DNA of 64,000 nt, from assembly GCA_037952775.1 (NCBI GenBank), contig JBANAY010000001.1, positions 4,588,001 to 4,652,000 on the forward strand, written 5' to 3'. Below are positions 47,274-59,513 of this stretch, piece by piece. Both the position numbers and the translations under genes were made by a program. The DNA comes from Clonostachys chloroleuca. Its lineage: Eukaryota > Ascomycota > Sordariomycetes > Hypocreales > Bionectriaceae. Numbering within the stretch: the stretch's first letter is position 1; each line of letters opens with the position of its first letter. The notes under the pieces were generated by a model. That model searched no databases. It had not been told where the DNA came from and worked only from the letters and a program-made list of their open reading frames with translations.

Positions 47274-49656
47274 GCTCTTGAAAACGAAATCGACTGTGCG
47301 GATTTCTAATTAACACAGGTGGATTGAAGACTTCCGTGCGTGATGTTCATCAGGTAGTCACCATCCCATAATTCTATTCTCTCCCTACAATTCATAGCCT
47401 AGGAGAATTAATATAGAAAACTAAACGACATGAGTAACAATATGAAAGGTGACAATATCCGGATAAGGTAGAAAGACCGTTGTGTTATATAAAGGCTGTT
47501 CCCTGTCAAGCCAGCAGAAAGAAATCTAATGCGCGTTAGGCCCAGCACCGCCAAGCCTGACCATTTAGGTGCGTTCAGACACAGAAACAAACAGAAACAA
47601 AATAAGCCACGAACAATAGCAGGCCAAACGTTCCATGATCACAGATCATTATGTGAAACGTAAAATGACGCGTAAGGAAATAATGAAACGGCTCGAAAGC
47701 AATTATAGCTTCATAGCAACGTAAGTTTCCCTCATCATTTCAAGGTAAGCCTCATCATCTGTTACTCGTAGAAGAGGGTACGCGCGTACGTACAACAAGT
47801 GCTAACTAGGGAATCAGTGAAAGTCAGGCCAGGCTCGTATCAGGAAGTGGAACCTCGCGCGGGAGAATGTATCATATCATGGACAGGCAAGGGATGAAGA
47901 ATCGGCATCGAGTCTTCATCCGACGATTATCCCATTCGACATGGGCAGAAGAAGCATGAAAATCAGATGCCCAGTCTACAACTACCTCCCATGATGAGAT
48001 TGAAACGAAATCGGGGACAGGTAAAGAACGATGGCTCCTTGCATGACAGCTACAATCGACTGGCTAAGAACAGAAGAGGCTAACCAACACAAGAATGACG
48101 GGACGACTACTCCACGTGATGACGGCTTTACGCCGACTCGACCCTTGCCAAAAGGAGCAGATGTGTCTCACAGGATCATTCTAGCCTCACAAACACAACT
48201 TCCTGACTATTCGATTTCGGGATCTGGCGCACGATCGGGCCGGGGTGTGGACGAGGTACCACCGAAAGTCCCAAGCCTCATCTCGAAGACTCCGAGAATA
48301 TTGATGGATCAATTACGAAAGAAGAGTCGATATAACGGATAGGTATGACCATATATGGAGAATATCCTGCTATTAAGGTGGGTAAATAAACGGTGAACGA
48401 TCAATAAGACGCAATAGCTTTTTTCTCTACTTAACAAATGGCTTAACACGCAAAGGAAATTTCATATAATATTCAAGCGGGTGAGGGCATCCTTATAGGT
48501 AGTATTTATTTGAAACTAAATTGCCAGCAACAAGTCAAGCTTGAATAATACTTTAATTGAAGGCAGAGAGGGGTGTGAGGCCCAAGTCCCGACTGATGTT
48601 CTGCCTATTTCATATACGGCAAAGTAAGCGATCACCCCATACATCTCCGAAATTCGTAACAGCACGTAAGGCAGGCGTTTAGCACAGGCTAGTCGGATGT
48701 TGGAGCCGAAAAGCATCCAGACCCCATTCCAGACCACGTCCCCCGTTTCCCCTTCTCGGCTGCCGATTGGCTGGTCGATGAAGTGGGAGGTGGGGGAACG
48801 GTCCGTGGCTTGGCAGCTCTCAGCTACCGATTGGCAGCGGCGTATTGTGTGGTATGCGCGTTTCCCTGCTGCTGTCTCGGCTCTCAGGACATTTTCACGG
48901 TAAGCACGGCAAGGCCAATACGAGACGAGCAGCTGGTAGGCCGGATGAAGCTGCAAGATGATCTCTGGGGAAAGGGGGATCTTGCGCGTAACTGTCTCAC
49001 CCATGGGGGGATCGATCTATTCCCTCACCTTCTCAACTAAGCCGATACCCTGACTAGCGGATTAGTCTCAAGCAAGGCGAGACCAGACTCGAAGGGGAGC
49101 TTCGCTTCCCATATTGGTCGGTTCTCGCGGCACCAGTACACTGTACGCGATTCCCTTGTCACACGGCGTTCCGTCCGAAGTTGGCAGTAACCTAGAAGAA
49201 GTCCATCACCCGCATGCCGCTTAGAATCACGATCGCCGGCAAACGCAATAATCGTGAGGTTCTAGACCATATCACTTAACCACGTGTGGGGCCGGAGGTG
49301 GGCGTATACAATAGCTTCCTCCGCCTTACGGCCAGGGCTGCACTATTTACGCATGGCCAGCATACTTCCGTTTAGTTCTACTATGGTATAGCGAGTAGGC
49401 CAGTCCCCCAGGGGCTCGACTTGGTCTTTGTTGATCCCAGTGGCCACTGGCGGTCCGCCTTAGACCAATCTGGCAATATTGAGGCGGCCATGAGTAACAA
49501 GCCAGGGGGGCAAGCCATTAGAAATAAACTTATAAAGCTCTTTGGTTGAGTCTTGTTTTATGCTTCTCTCTCTATCCTCAACTCAAAACTTCTCAGCTTT
49601 CGCACTCATCAGATCATCTCCACCGTCAACCACCAACCCCTACACAACAAACAACC
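47274..49656. other. Intergenic region with weak open frames
   Basis: Open frames at 48031-48342 (plus, 103 codons) and 48516-49004 (minus, 162 codons) lack recognised domains and are probably chance. A TATA-like string near 49528 precedes the small wall-protein gene. Confidence 0.4.
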
Positions 49657-50119
49657 ATGAAGTTCACCACCGTCTTCGCTGTTGCCGCTCTGGCCATTGG
49701 CCCTGTCATGGCTGCCACCACCTCCACCGGTTCTGTGTCTGGCACCAGTGCTGCTGCGTACGCACATCCACCTATCCAGTGAAGAGACAACGCATCGGCA
49801 ATGGGACAAAACTAACTCATCTCTCTCTCACAGCACTGCCAAGGCTACTTCGGCTTCTGCCTCTGCCTCGTACGTTCCTCCACATGCTGATCAGCAAAAG
49901 GACCTCTCTCGTCCCAACCATGTAAGCTAACCTAGTTATTCTCCTTCCAGCTCCGCCAAAGCCTCTGCCTCCTCCTCTGCCTCGAAGGCCTCTGCTTCTG
50001 CCTCTTCCTCCGCCTCAAAGGCCTCCTCCTCCTCCAGCAAGGCTGCCGCCCCCACCATGGGAGCCGAGAAGGTCGGAGCTTTCGGTCTTGCCGCCGCCGC
50101 TGTTGTCCTGGCCCTCTAA
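49657..50119 (+). CDS. Small secreted Ser/Ala-rich GPI-anchor-type cell wall protein
   Basis: Three exons, 49657-49757, 49834-49869 and 49951-50119, give 101 residues; both introns start GTACG and end CACAG or TCCAG. Residues 1-19 (MKFTTVFAVAALAIGPVMA) are a signal peptide. The middle is almost wholly Ser, Ala and Lys in SASASxSAK repeats. The end (GAEKVGAFGLAAAAVVLAL) is a hydrophobic GPI-attachment tail. Such short mannoprotein-like proteins sit at the plasma membrane or are moved to the wall. Exon 2 is only 36 nt and carries one repeat unit, so the introns divide the repeats in phase. No enzymatic role is expected. Confidence 0.82.
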
Positions 50120-51430
50120 GCGGAGCCTTCCCCCTACACAAACCTACAGAAAAGGAAGGGGAAAAAATGCATATATTTGTAAACATCAGAATCGCGGCAT
50201 TGATTTTATGAGTGCTGGCTCACATAGACGATTTGAGTAGCAGGCCAGGACCAAGGCGAAGAAGTTGCTCCGATTATACTGAGAGGATATGTGATGGAAT
50301 TACGGGTATAAAAGATGTATTGGCATGCGCGTTTTGTTTTACTTCAATCTACCACTCCTCCATGAGGCGGTGAGCTTTCAAGAATAGAGACATTTTCTCC
50401 CATAACCCATATTTGACCCTTGGCAATCTTGAGCAAAAGTAAGACCCAGTTGAGACACTGGTGAATTCGCCTATCGCGTGCTCGATGGCCTTGCCTCACA
50501 CATCCAAACTACCCTGTACTAACCGCCATCGTTCACAACCATCCCATGCCACACGTAACTAAAGCGATCCCAAGTCTTCGTTTAGATTTATTTATTGAGA
50601 ATAGAGCTATTTCATACATGTAATAACACTATTCAATGTGTTGAGATGTCCGGTCTGGTATCTTCTGTTGTTTAAATTTATCTTCGAACTCTCTCTCCCA
50701 TCATAGTACCAAACAGACAATCTATTGGGATACCGCGAGTGGCCTCTCCCATTGCTGTCTTTTTGATTGATACTCAAACTCTTTTAGACTAATGAGACCA
50801 AACATAGGCTTCAAGAATGTATGTCTTGAATTTACTCTGAATTATTTACTTTCATAATAGCGACCATCTAACACCCTTGAGTAGACTTGGAGACAAATCC
50901 CATCTAGCACACGCGGATTTTCACCATGCATACAGATCCGGTCAAGTCTATGCGAGGGATCAATATCTATAGTTTAGGAAAGCATGAAGGGAATCCCCGG
51001 CATGAACGCCCAATATGCTCTTACTTGAGCTTGATGAAAAGCCCCTCGAAGCAGGATTGATACATCATCACTTTCGAACGACCGTGCTATCTGACATACG
51101 TGAACAATGTTCTATTCTCTAGTCCCATTCCCCACCCGAAAGTCTATATCAAACAAGCTAAATGTATATGCAAGGAGCCGCAGTAAAACAAATGGAATAA
51201 ACAAGGTCCCCGGCGTCATGCCTCAATGCAAACCAACCAACGCTCAGGGCATACACGGCAACAGGTATCATCGACATGAAGAAACATAAGAACACAAAGA
51301 AAACTCCAAGCCGTTGCTCCGGCCGTTGCTCCTTTAATCATTTTGCTGACAAACGAACACTCGTTAACGAGTAAGAAAACTGTCGGTAAAGGAAAGAGTC
51401 GAGATATGTGAGTGGTAGTATGAAGAACGT
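50120..51430. other. Intergenic region, no gene seen
   Basis: AT-rich spacer between convergent genes. Short open frames only. Confidence 0.5.
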
Positions 51431-52108
51431 TCATTTCTTCATGGCGAACACACTGAGGAAGATGCTCCAGCCAAAGCCCACAAACACGGCAACGAGCACC
51501 CTAGATCGAACAGGCACCCAGAGGAAGTTGGCGAGGGCGACCACCGGCCAGATATGCCATCCAGCCTTGATGAGCGTAAAGATCCTCTCGCGGATGACGG
51601 CGAAGAGGGCAGGCAGGTTAGGAACACGCAGGTAGTTGGTAATAAAGAGGAAGATGACGCCGCTGATGGCCAAACCGATAGTCTGGTCGAGAATGAGCTT
51701 GGCGAGCAGATTGGACCAAATCACATCCGGGCTGATCCTGAACCACGACCTCAGCTTCCCCTGCAAGCCGAGTTGCGCCGAGGCAGCCGCGCCGCCGCCC
51801 GATACGTCGTCGTCCTTCTTCACCTCCAGCTGCTGCCTGTCCTCGACGCTCGGCAGGGCCTGGAGGTGGATCTGGCTGTCCGCCGCGGGCCGCGTGGCGG
51901 GGAACCAGTCCTCCAGCATAAACTGGATGATGTTGCTGAGCTGGGAGTTGAAGGATCCGTAGGCCGCGAACTCGAGGACCTGCTGGTAGTCGAAGGTGAA
52001 GTGGTCGGGCCCCTTGCGCCACAGGACCAGCAGCTGGACGATGATGTTGGCCGAGACCTTCATGACGGCGGCCTGGCAGGCGAGACGGAGGCTCAGCGCG
52101 CGTCTCAT
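51431..52108 (-). CDS. Mpv17/PMP22-family membrane protein
   Basis: An uninterrupted frame of 225 residues. The C-terminal half has the family signature: WSNLLAKLILDQTIGLAISGVIFLF, then GWHIWPVVALANFLWVPVRSRVLVAVFVGFGWSIFLS. Earlier hydrophobic segments (residues 8-30 and 45-70) complete about four membrane spans. Members sit in the inner mitochondrial or peroxisomal membrane and affect permeability or stress tolerance; precise transport is unsettled. The central loop (about 78-120) is charged and longer than usual (LEVKKDDDVSGGG). The start MRRALSLRL is the first Met in frame with a family-like beginning. GC content is higher than in flanking spacers. Confidence 0.82.
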   Translation of the reverse strand: MRRALSLRLACQAAVMKVSANIIVQLLVLWRKGPDHFTFDYQQVLEFAAYGSFNSQLSNIIQFMLEDWFPATRPAADSQIHLQALPSVEDRQQLEVKKDDDVSGGGAAASAQLGLQGKLRSWFRISPDVIWSNLLAKLILDQTIGLAISGVIFLFITNYLRVPNLPALFAVIRERIFTLIKAGWHIWPVVALANFLWVPVRSRVLVAVFVGFGWSIFLSVFAMKK

Positions 52109-53384
52109 GGCTGCGTTCCCACGGTGGTGTAGGCGTGGTGGAGGATGAGCCTCGCCAATGGTAAGGTGAGATGGATGGTGCCGCGCGGCGATGGGCCAGC
52201 CCTTGTCTGAGTCGCCTTATGACACACACATCGGGGTGGGACGGACTGAAGCTGCGCCGATGAAGTCTAGCGATAGGGCTGGCGGCAATTGGTAGCGACT
52301 GGACGGGTGCAGCGGGCGGTTCTGGGGGAGAGGTGGGATGGGAGGAGGTTTGTTGTCCCTTTTTACCCTTTTTTTCAGATTGAGGTGAGGTCAAATGAAA
52401 TTAAGGGCGAGGTGTCATGATTGGATATTGCTCTTAGGCGCGGTAGTGCTCAAACGGTGCGTGGCTGAGAGCCTAAAGGAGTAATTAGTGGGTATTTCTG
52501 ATTAAGCTAACCGCAAATTTGGCGTGCACAAGTGAACCGGCCCCCCTAAAAAACTCCCCGAAGGCCCCTAAGACGCCCTGTAACTGCTTATCAGCCCCTA
52601 TAAATGCCCACTAAGCTGGGCGTTTCCTCGCTATGACAACATGAATGAGTAAGACCAGACCAGTGGAGTGTTGCTCTCGCGATCCCTGATTATGATATGT
52701 GGTCACGAGCTGCTAAATATAGACAATTGTGATAGCAAAAAGATGACAGTGGCGGAGGAATTGAGAAACACTGCCGTTGGCCATGATATGCTTGTTCCTA
52801 TGCTTACCAAGGATGCTCCTTTGTTGCTTAGACGAGGGAAACACCGCCGCTCAAGTCCTCATCGCCAAGGAATAGTTGTGGGGGCTATCAAGATTTCTTC
52901 AAGAAGGCGGTGATGAACTTAATTCACGGAATATAGGTAGACCTAAATTACCGTGTGGGGATAACGACTGGGTGACAAAGATGTAGTTGGCGGTCGAGAG
53001 TTCGGCTTGCTTTGACTAGGTAGCCAGATTGCGAAGCTTCAACCGGTCTCTGGGTATCGTCTCGCGTTGACCAAGTCTCAATCCGACCACGAACCACAAG
53101 ACCCGATCGAAAAGCTAAACTAAGAGTTGATGATTCTGCGAGCAGACGATGCAGGATGCATTAACTGGAAACCCCCGGATACACATAATTCTAACCATGT
53201 ATTCGCATCATAGGCAAAGTATTTAATATTTCCGCTCCCCTACCGCACGGGCAAGAGCTTCTCTGAATTTTGGACACTATATGGTTATCTAGTTCTCATC
53301 ATATATAGTGTCATAATGATAGTCATGAAAATCGTTAATCATCACGTACGCAGCCTATGTACATATACTCCAGACCTTCGTCCA
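52109..53384. other. Intergenic region, no gene seen
   Basis: An open frame at 52668-52913 has no features. The left part should contain the Mpv17 promoter. Confidence 0.45.
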
Positions 53385-56300
53385 TTACCACGCCACCTTG
53401 GCTAGCAGCGACTCCGGATACGTCCGGACAATCAATTTGCGGATCTCGTCCATGAACAAAATACTCAATCCGAGGGGCAACGGAATGAACCAAAACTCAA
53501 TCGGCACCGAGGCTGTATCGAACAGTCGTTGAATACCCGGCACCTCCGTCACAAATATGGCAATCGCCAGACTGACAAGTATGCTGACGACGAGCCACGG
53601 GTTCCTCCGCTGCTTCCGGATGGGGTCTGACTGGAGAATGCTCATGCGGCGGTTCCGGACGGCGAGGACGTTCCCCCACTGCATGTAGAGCAGAGTGACA
53701 AAGTAGACGCACTGTCCAGTAGCCCTGAACTGGTCCAGTTGGTGTTCCGTGTATCCGTAATAGCCTTCTCTATACCTCTCGTACAGAAAGAAGAGATCAC
53801 GAATAGGAATTTTGGCATACTTCCACATGTAGAGGAAGAACATGCTATGGGCCATGAGAGTCTCGACAGTCCCGGTGAAGAAGTAAGCCTGTCCGTAGAT
53901 CTTGGTGTTGATCAAGTGATCCTTACGGTGATCTCTAGGCGGGAGCGATAGCAGATCAAATTCCTCCTTCTCCATGATGAGCGACAGACTGAGGAACAAA
54001 TCGGTAAAAACGCAAATGACGACCATGAGGAACGCGCCTAGGGGAAGAGGCGTGCCGAAAAAGACGTTTAGAATGACGGGCCAGATCTCGGACCACGAGC
54101 CAGCAGGAAGGAGGTAGCAGATAACCTTTTGTAGGTTCTGGAACACAAGGCGTCCCATTCGCATGGCGTCAACAATGGAGTGGAATTGATCGAGGAGAAT
54201 CAGATCCGCAGCGTCGATAGCAATGTCACTCCCCGAGGCTACGGCGATGCCGACATCTGCGGCACGCATGGCCGGCGCGTCGTTGACCCCGTCACCTGAG
54301 AGTGCGACAATGTTGTGGCGGTTGCGAAGCTCAGTGACGATGCGCAGCTTTTGCTCGGGCGTGGTTCGCGCGAAGACAATCTCCTCGTAGCTGCACACTA
54401 CGTTCCAGTCATCCTCGGTTAACCGTGCAATGTGGGCGCCGTCCAGGAGGAGACTGCTAGTTTGATTTGTCACTCTGGCTCCCTGAATCATAGGATGGGT
54501 GCCACCGGCTGTGATCTGTTTGATGGTGTTGATGGTATCCAGTTCGCGCTCGGCAGAAAAAATACCAATTTCCCTAGCAATAGCAGCGGCTGTGAGGGCG
54601 TAGTCACCGGTGACCATGAAGAATCGCGTCCCAGCGCGGCGGCATTCGCTAATGGTATGGCAGATGCCGGGTCGTGGAGGGTCGATGATGCCGACAATTC
54701 CCACAACTGTCAGATTGCTGAGGGCCACCAAGGCGATTTCACTGCTGAAGGCGTTGGTCCTTGGGGGTGCGGTGGTAGTAATATCAGTCTTCTCACAGAT
54801 GAGAATGACGCGCTCTGCCCGTTTGGACAGAGTATCTTGGAGTTTCCGGATGGAATCACGGGCTTCGTGGTCCATCGGCTGTACCGAGTTGTGTTTGGCC
54901 GACCAGTAATTGGTACAGGCAGGGAGCAGTATATCTGGGGCACCCTTGATGATGGCATGGTAGGAGCGGACACCATCCTCGTCCTCATCGGGTTGAGGCG
55001 AGTCGAACAGTGTGAGCATCCATTTGTTTCTTGAATTGAATGGGATTTCGAGGACGCGGGTCGTGGCATGCTTGAGATCATCGCCGGCCGAGCCAGCGGC
55101 AGCGAATTGGAAGATGGCAGCGTCAGTGCGGTTTCCCTGTACCCTGCGGTCTGTGATTGGGAGGTGCATTGTTGTAGGACTAAATGATGCGTCGTTGCAG
55201 AGGAGGGCGGCACGGTGAAGGGCTGAAGTCGGGCCGGCCATGTGGCCATTCTTCTCGTCGTTGACCCGATGGAATTCCTCTGTTGACTCGAATTCATGGT
55301 CGGCAAATGCGACCGACTTGACCGACATCTTTCCCTTAGTCAGGGTGCCGGTCTTGTCGGAGCAGATGACATTGACGCAACCCAGTGTCTCGACGGTGGT
55401 CAGATCTTTAGGAAGAATGTTGGTGGTCTTCATGCGGCGTGCGATAAGGAGAACTGTGAGAGCAACAGAGACGGGCATCCCTTCAGGAATAAAGGCAACA
55501 ATGCAAGCCATGACATTGACAAGCATGGATGGGACGTCAAGGAACTCGGGGTGGTCGACTCGTAGCCACCCTACCCAGGTGAAGAGAATAGTTAGGGCGA
55601 GACAAATCGTAAGACAAACGATGATCCTGACAAACCGCCAGATTTCACGCTGAATTAGTGTGCTCTGCTGCTTAATACTGAACGTTGATCGAGCAATACG
55701 ACCCATGACGGTGCGATCACCTGTGAGCACAACCATCCCAACACAGCTACCATTGACAACGACGGTTCCCATGAAGGCAATATTACGTGTCTCCAGAAAA
55801 TTCCTGTCGGTTGGTTCAATAGAACCCTCAATTTCTTCACCCTCCCCAGTCAATACAGCGCGGTCGAACCTGACGTCCCCCGAATGGTTGAGAATCCGAA
55901 TGTCAGCAGGCACCTTGTCGCCAATGCGGAGGTGTACGATGTCACCAGTGGCAAGGTCACACGAGGGCACAATTTTGAGCTGACCTTCTCGTGTTACCAT
56001 GGTATCTGAAGGGAGAAGCTCCAAAATGGAGTTCATTGTTCTCTCGGTGGACCAGTCCTGGAAGGCAGAGAAGCCAGCTTGAAGGAAGATGACCACCAGA
56101 ATGAGGATAGCAAGGGCAAGATTCTGAGGAGATGGCGGGTCGCTCAGAGGGCGCCAGCAGATGAAGAAGATGAGGGAACCAATCCAGAGGACGGAACAGA
56201 AGCCACCGAAGACATAGCCGAGGATCTTCTTGGTGTAGTTGGTCTTGGGCCTGGGCAACGTGTTCTTGCCATTAGATGCCAGGCGGAGGGCAGCAGCCTC

Positions 56301-56791
56301 TTCGGTAAGGCCATTCGTATGATCAACGGCGAGCTGGCTACAGAGCTGATGGACCTGGAGTTCGTGGTAGGGCAGGTGAAAGAAGTACTCGTCTAGACGA
56401 GGGTTGGGCTCGCTCAGCAAGGCCTTGGATAGGCTGTCACTGTCATCGTCCTCGGCCGCGGCCTTGGCCTCTGAGACCTGGATGGAGAGGGTGCGGTACT
56501 CTATCTGAATCTCGCCATAGACGGAGGCAGCTTGCAGACGGCTTCTGGCACTCGCGGTGGAGTCTCGGGAGCGTGATCTACGACGGGACGAGCGGGAGCG
56601 GTAAGGGGCAGGACCATCGTGGCACGTCGCACGGTGATCATACTTATCACCATCATCGTTATCGGGGCCAGTGTAGTGGAAGGAGATGCGGCTAGCAGCT
56701 TCGGGTGACGAGGGCCGCCAGCGGCCTCCGGGTGGTGATGGACGGTGGGCACAGGCTTCACTTGCAACTCAATCTCAGGATCAGCGGCCAT
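53385..56791 (-). CDS. P2C-type P-type ATPase, nearly intronless paralogue; 5' end uncertain
   Basis: An open frame from 53385 to 56768 carries the whole enzyme (over 1,100 codons). Landmarks: IEYRTLSIQVSEAK, matching [13 protein letters not shown] in the copy at 29910; actuator [68 protein letters not shown]; and ten membrane spans ending IPLPLGLSILFMDEIRK. The main frame has no ATG upstream of the conserved part. A good start (MAADPEIELQVKPVPT) lies at 56791 in another frame, so a small unrecognised intron or an indel between about 56760 and 56640 must join them. Function expected as for the paralogue: ATP-driven cation transport. The first copy has nine introns and this one none in the body, pointing to intron loss or retro-type duplication followed by divergence. 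Confidence 0.85.
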
Positions 56792-57767
56792 GGTCCGGCT
56801 GGCTGGCTGGTTGGATCGGGCCTCCTGATAGGAATGCCCGTCCGATCCGACCGGTCCTCTCTACTGAGACGCTGAGACAACTGGATGGGCCAGTCGCCGG
56901 CCGGAAACGACGATGTCGCACTCGGCCGGGAGCGGGAAGGGAGGAAGGGAGGGGCGTGCGCGCTGCAGGAACAGCTTCAGGCCTATGAGAGGCAGGCCAG
57001 TGATGACACGAGACGCGCTCAAGGGTCAAAGTTTAGCAGCAATGGGATATAGCGAGGGAGGCCTCTTGGGCCATTGTCGTTGTGTGTGGAGGAGGCCTCT
57101 CAGTCACTCGCAATGCAGAGGTGATGGATGGTGGAAGGAGTGTGAGGCCTCCGACGCACCAAAAGTAAGAACAGCAGGCTTGTGTATGTAATATGAACCT
57201 GCTGCGCGGACGATCCCTCTTCCAGTTGGGCCTGCTCGCTTGTGCTTTCATTCAGCCCCACACCGCGTACGAGTATGCGCCTGTCCATCTCCTCTCGCTC
57301 TCCCCTCATCGCTCTCTCGATTTGATTGATCCCTGCGCCATTTATTCGAGGTTTTCGGTAATTCTTCTGCTCTTGGTCGGAGAGGCCACAATCCCTCGGC
57401 AGCCTCCGATCGCTAAATTTCAGCTCTCTGGCCGCTAAAACTTGCAATACCCACTATATCCGCCCTAATCAGGTCTGAGCCAATCACTTGGTGCCAATCT
57501 TAGAAATACGGGTCTAAAAATATAAAGTCGTGCAATTTCAAGAAGTACCGTTTGCACGTGATGTCTGTAAAAGAACACACAAACTCGTATTTCGATACTA
57601 AGCTTAGCTGTAATTCTTCGTAGCTACCATGTACCGCGTGTGATCAGCGATTTTGCGAGCACCGCGCCTCGGCGAATAGTTGATCCCAGCTCCGTCCCCT
57701 CTTGTGCCTCTCGCCAGGATTCCAGTCATCAAAAAAAGGTTTCCATCTTGATGATGGCATGAAAGCT
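56792..57767. other. Intergenic region upstream of the second ATPase
   Basis: GC-rich near the ATPase start. Several overlapping open frames (56686-57447) on both strands carry no recognisable domain. Holds three GAGGCCTC palindromes (separate entry). Confidence 0.45.
57058..57151. promoter_or_regulatory. Three GAGGCCTC palindromes in 94 bp
   Basis: Perfect copies at 57058-57065, 57092-57099 and 57144-57151, about 270-360 bp before the ATPase start at 56791. About one copy per 65 kb would be expected by chance. They could be sites for a zinc-cluster or other dimeric factor. Confidence 0.35.
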
Positions 57768-58998
57768 CTAGCCTTGAGTCAAGCCCAAATGCCGAGCTTC
57801 TAGGCCCACTGTACGAGTAATCTCCTCCTCCACACCCCCTCTGGCAGGCTTCCAGCCAAGCAGCTCCCGCGCCCTGCGTCCTGCACCTCTGGCATTGGTC
57901 CCGAACAGCGTGCCTCCCCAAGGAAGCAAACCATCCGCTTCTTCGGCGGTGATTTCGTCAATTGTGGAGTTCCGAACAAGTCCGAGGGCAGATGCGGCTG
58001 CTACAACACGCTGGGAGAGATCTTGAAACGCCTGGCACCAATCAGCAAGGAGTTCTGCGTATGTCCGAGCTGGGCGGCTTACTAATTCTGTCACGCCAGC
58101 AAGGTAGAGCCCGTTGCTACCCCAGAGCTGGCCATCATCCACTCGAGCAACAGCCTTCTCGACTAACCTCACGATGAGCTGAGTGATGTCTGCTATGTGT
58201 GCAGCCCCCCAACGGTTCAAACCTGAGCCAACTTGTACTCCGCGACCTCTTTCCAGGGTCAGCTTGGCCAGGCCAGGAAGTTGGATGCTTCGCTGGTTGA
58301 TTGGCCCTCTTCCACGACCGTAGACTAGAGGAGGGTAAACTATCGCAGCTTTGACTTGTGGTGAGTCTCGTGCTACGGAGAGCAGATAATTGTCGACTAC
58401 GCGACGCTGTGGATGCTTTTCAACGTGGGAACGTAGAGCATCAATCCCTTCGTAGTCATCCCAGACGGTATCACTAGCGGAACCTGGGATTCTAGATAGA
58501 TCTTCGAGCTCGGCCGCAGCGAGCGCACTAGCACCTGACACTTGAATCCAATACGCAGGCTTCCCCTTACTTTTCCTTTCTACTAAAGCGTGGTGAATTG
58601 CCTGTGCACTGCTAAGGTGGTTATATGCGGCAAGATCTGTGGCAGGTCAGTGAACTATTAGATCATTGAGCCTTGAAAGAGATATCCTTCTGGTCTCTGA
58701 GGACTGTCTGACGCACTGAGTACTATATCGGCATTATTTGCTTCTTTAGTAATAAGCTCGGTATCATCGAGGCTACCTTGAACAATGGTTACGTCATGAT
58801 AAAGATGCCTAATAGTATTGACCTGGTTAAGATCTCGAACCAGTACCCTCAGGTCGAGTTCTGGGTGAGATGTTGTCAACTGGTCGAGAAGATCGCCACC
58901 GATATACCCCGAGGCTCCGGTACTATGGCGGAAGCATGAAGTTAGCGTACGCCTAAGTTCGGTTGAAAAAGCAAAACAGACAGAAATATTGTTGACAT
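57768..58998 (-). CDS. NAD(P)-binding epimerase/NmrA-like protein
   Basis: Three exons, 58998-58982 (17 nt), 58922-58717 and 58636-57768, give 363 residues with phases closed. The joined start MSTIFLTGASGYIGGDLL has the Rossmann TGxxGxxG motif at residues 7-14. LRVLVRDLNQ and ADIVLNLAAYNHLSSAQAI follow, then WIQVSGASALAAAE (the catalytic Ser strand), YPPLVYGRGRGP, and a C-terminal helix-rich part. An extended SDR fold is clear. The usual YxxxK pair is not obvious, so it may act as a sensor or atypical reductase rather than a classical epimerase. Substrate unknown. The 17-nt first coding exon is unusually short but is supported by both phase and motif. Confidence 0.82.
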
Positions 58999-59513
58999 GC
59001 TGAATTCTGAGAGAGCAATGATTGGAACCGAGGTGAAACTATACTCCGGGAACTTCACCACTACGTCTACAACGTGGATTTATATATGCAATGATCAATG
59101 GACCAACCTGGATCAATTGTTATGATTGATGTATATTCTAGAAAATTCATCACCTGAGTCAGATAATTTATAAGCATAAGCGGTTTTCTATAGCCCCATT
59201 CATCGTTCGCTATTTCCACCACGGAGCTGTGACATAATATCGAAGGTGAACCAAGCATGGGGCTCTGTAGCTACCAAAAGCATTTGTCAGGAGCGCCCAG
59301 ATTCCGACCATTAAGTACCCCAATATAGGAAGCCTGTTCAGCAATGTTGAGTATAGAAAGATTGAGGACATGTTAGTCCCCCTAGTTACGAACTATTAGT
59401 TTCGACCAAAGTCACACTAAACTATTTACTGAATCTCGCGTAGTAGTTGAGCGTCTCTGTTCTCGCCAACCGAGAATTCCTTGACCAACTATCAAACTAT
59501 ACTTAGACGCGAT
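58999..59513. other. Intergenic region; possible extra exon of the neighbouring membrane gene
   Basis: The minus strand at about 59215-59380 is open and hydrophobic (ILGYLMVGIWALLTNAF), ending at a TAG. It might be a further exon of the gene at 59514 or a relic. Confidence 0.3.

Noticed and set aside
48516..49004. A 162-codon minus-strand open frame
   Set aside because: No recognised domain, no family-like start, and the plus strand is equally open there; noted only in the intergenic entry.
51554..52394. Long open frames on both strands over the Mpv17 gene
   Set aside because: High GC leaves several frames open; only the frame with the Mpv17 signature has family features.
54432..55034. A 200-codon plus-strand open frame within the second ATPase
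   Set aside because: It lies wholly antisense to conserved ATPase sequence and shows no domain.
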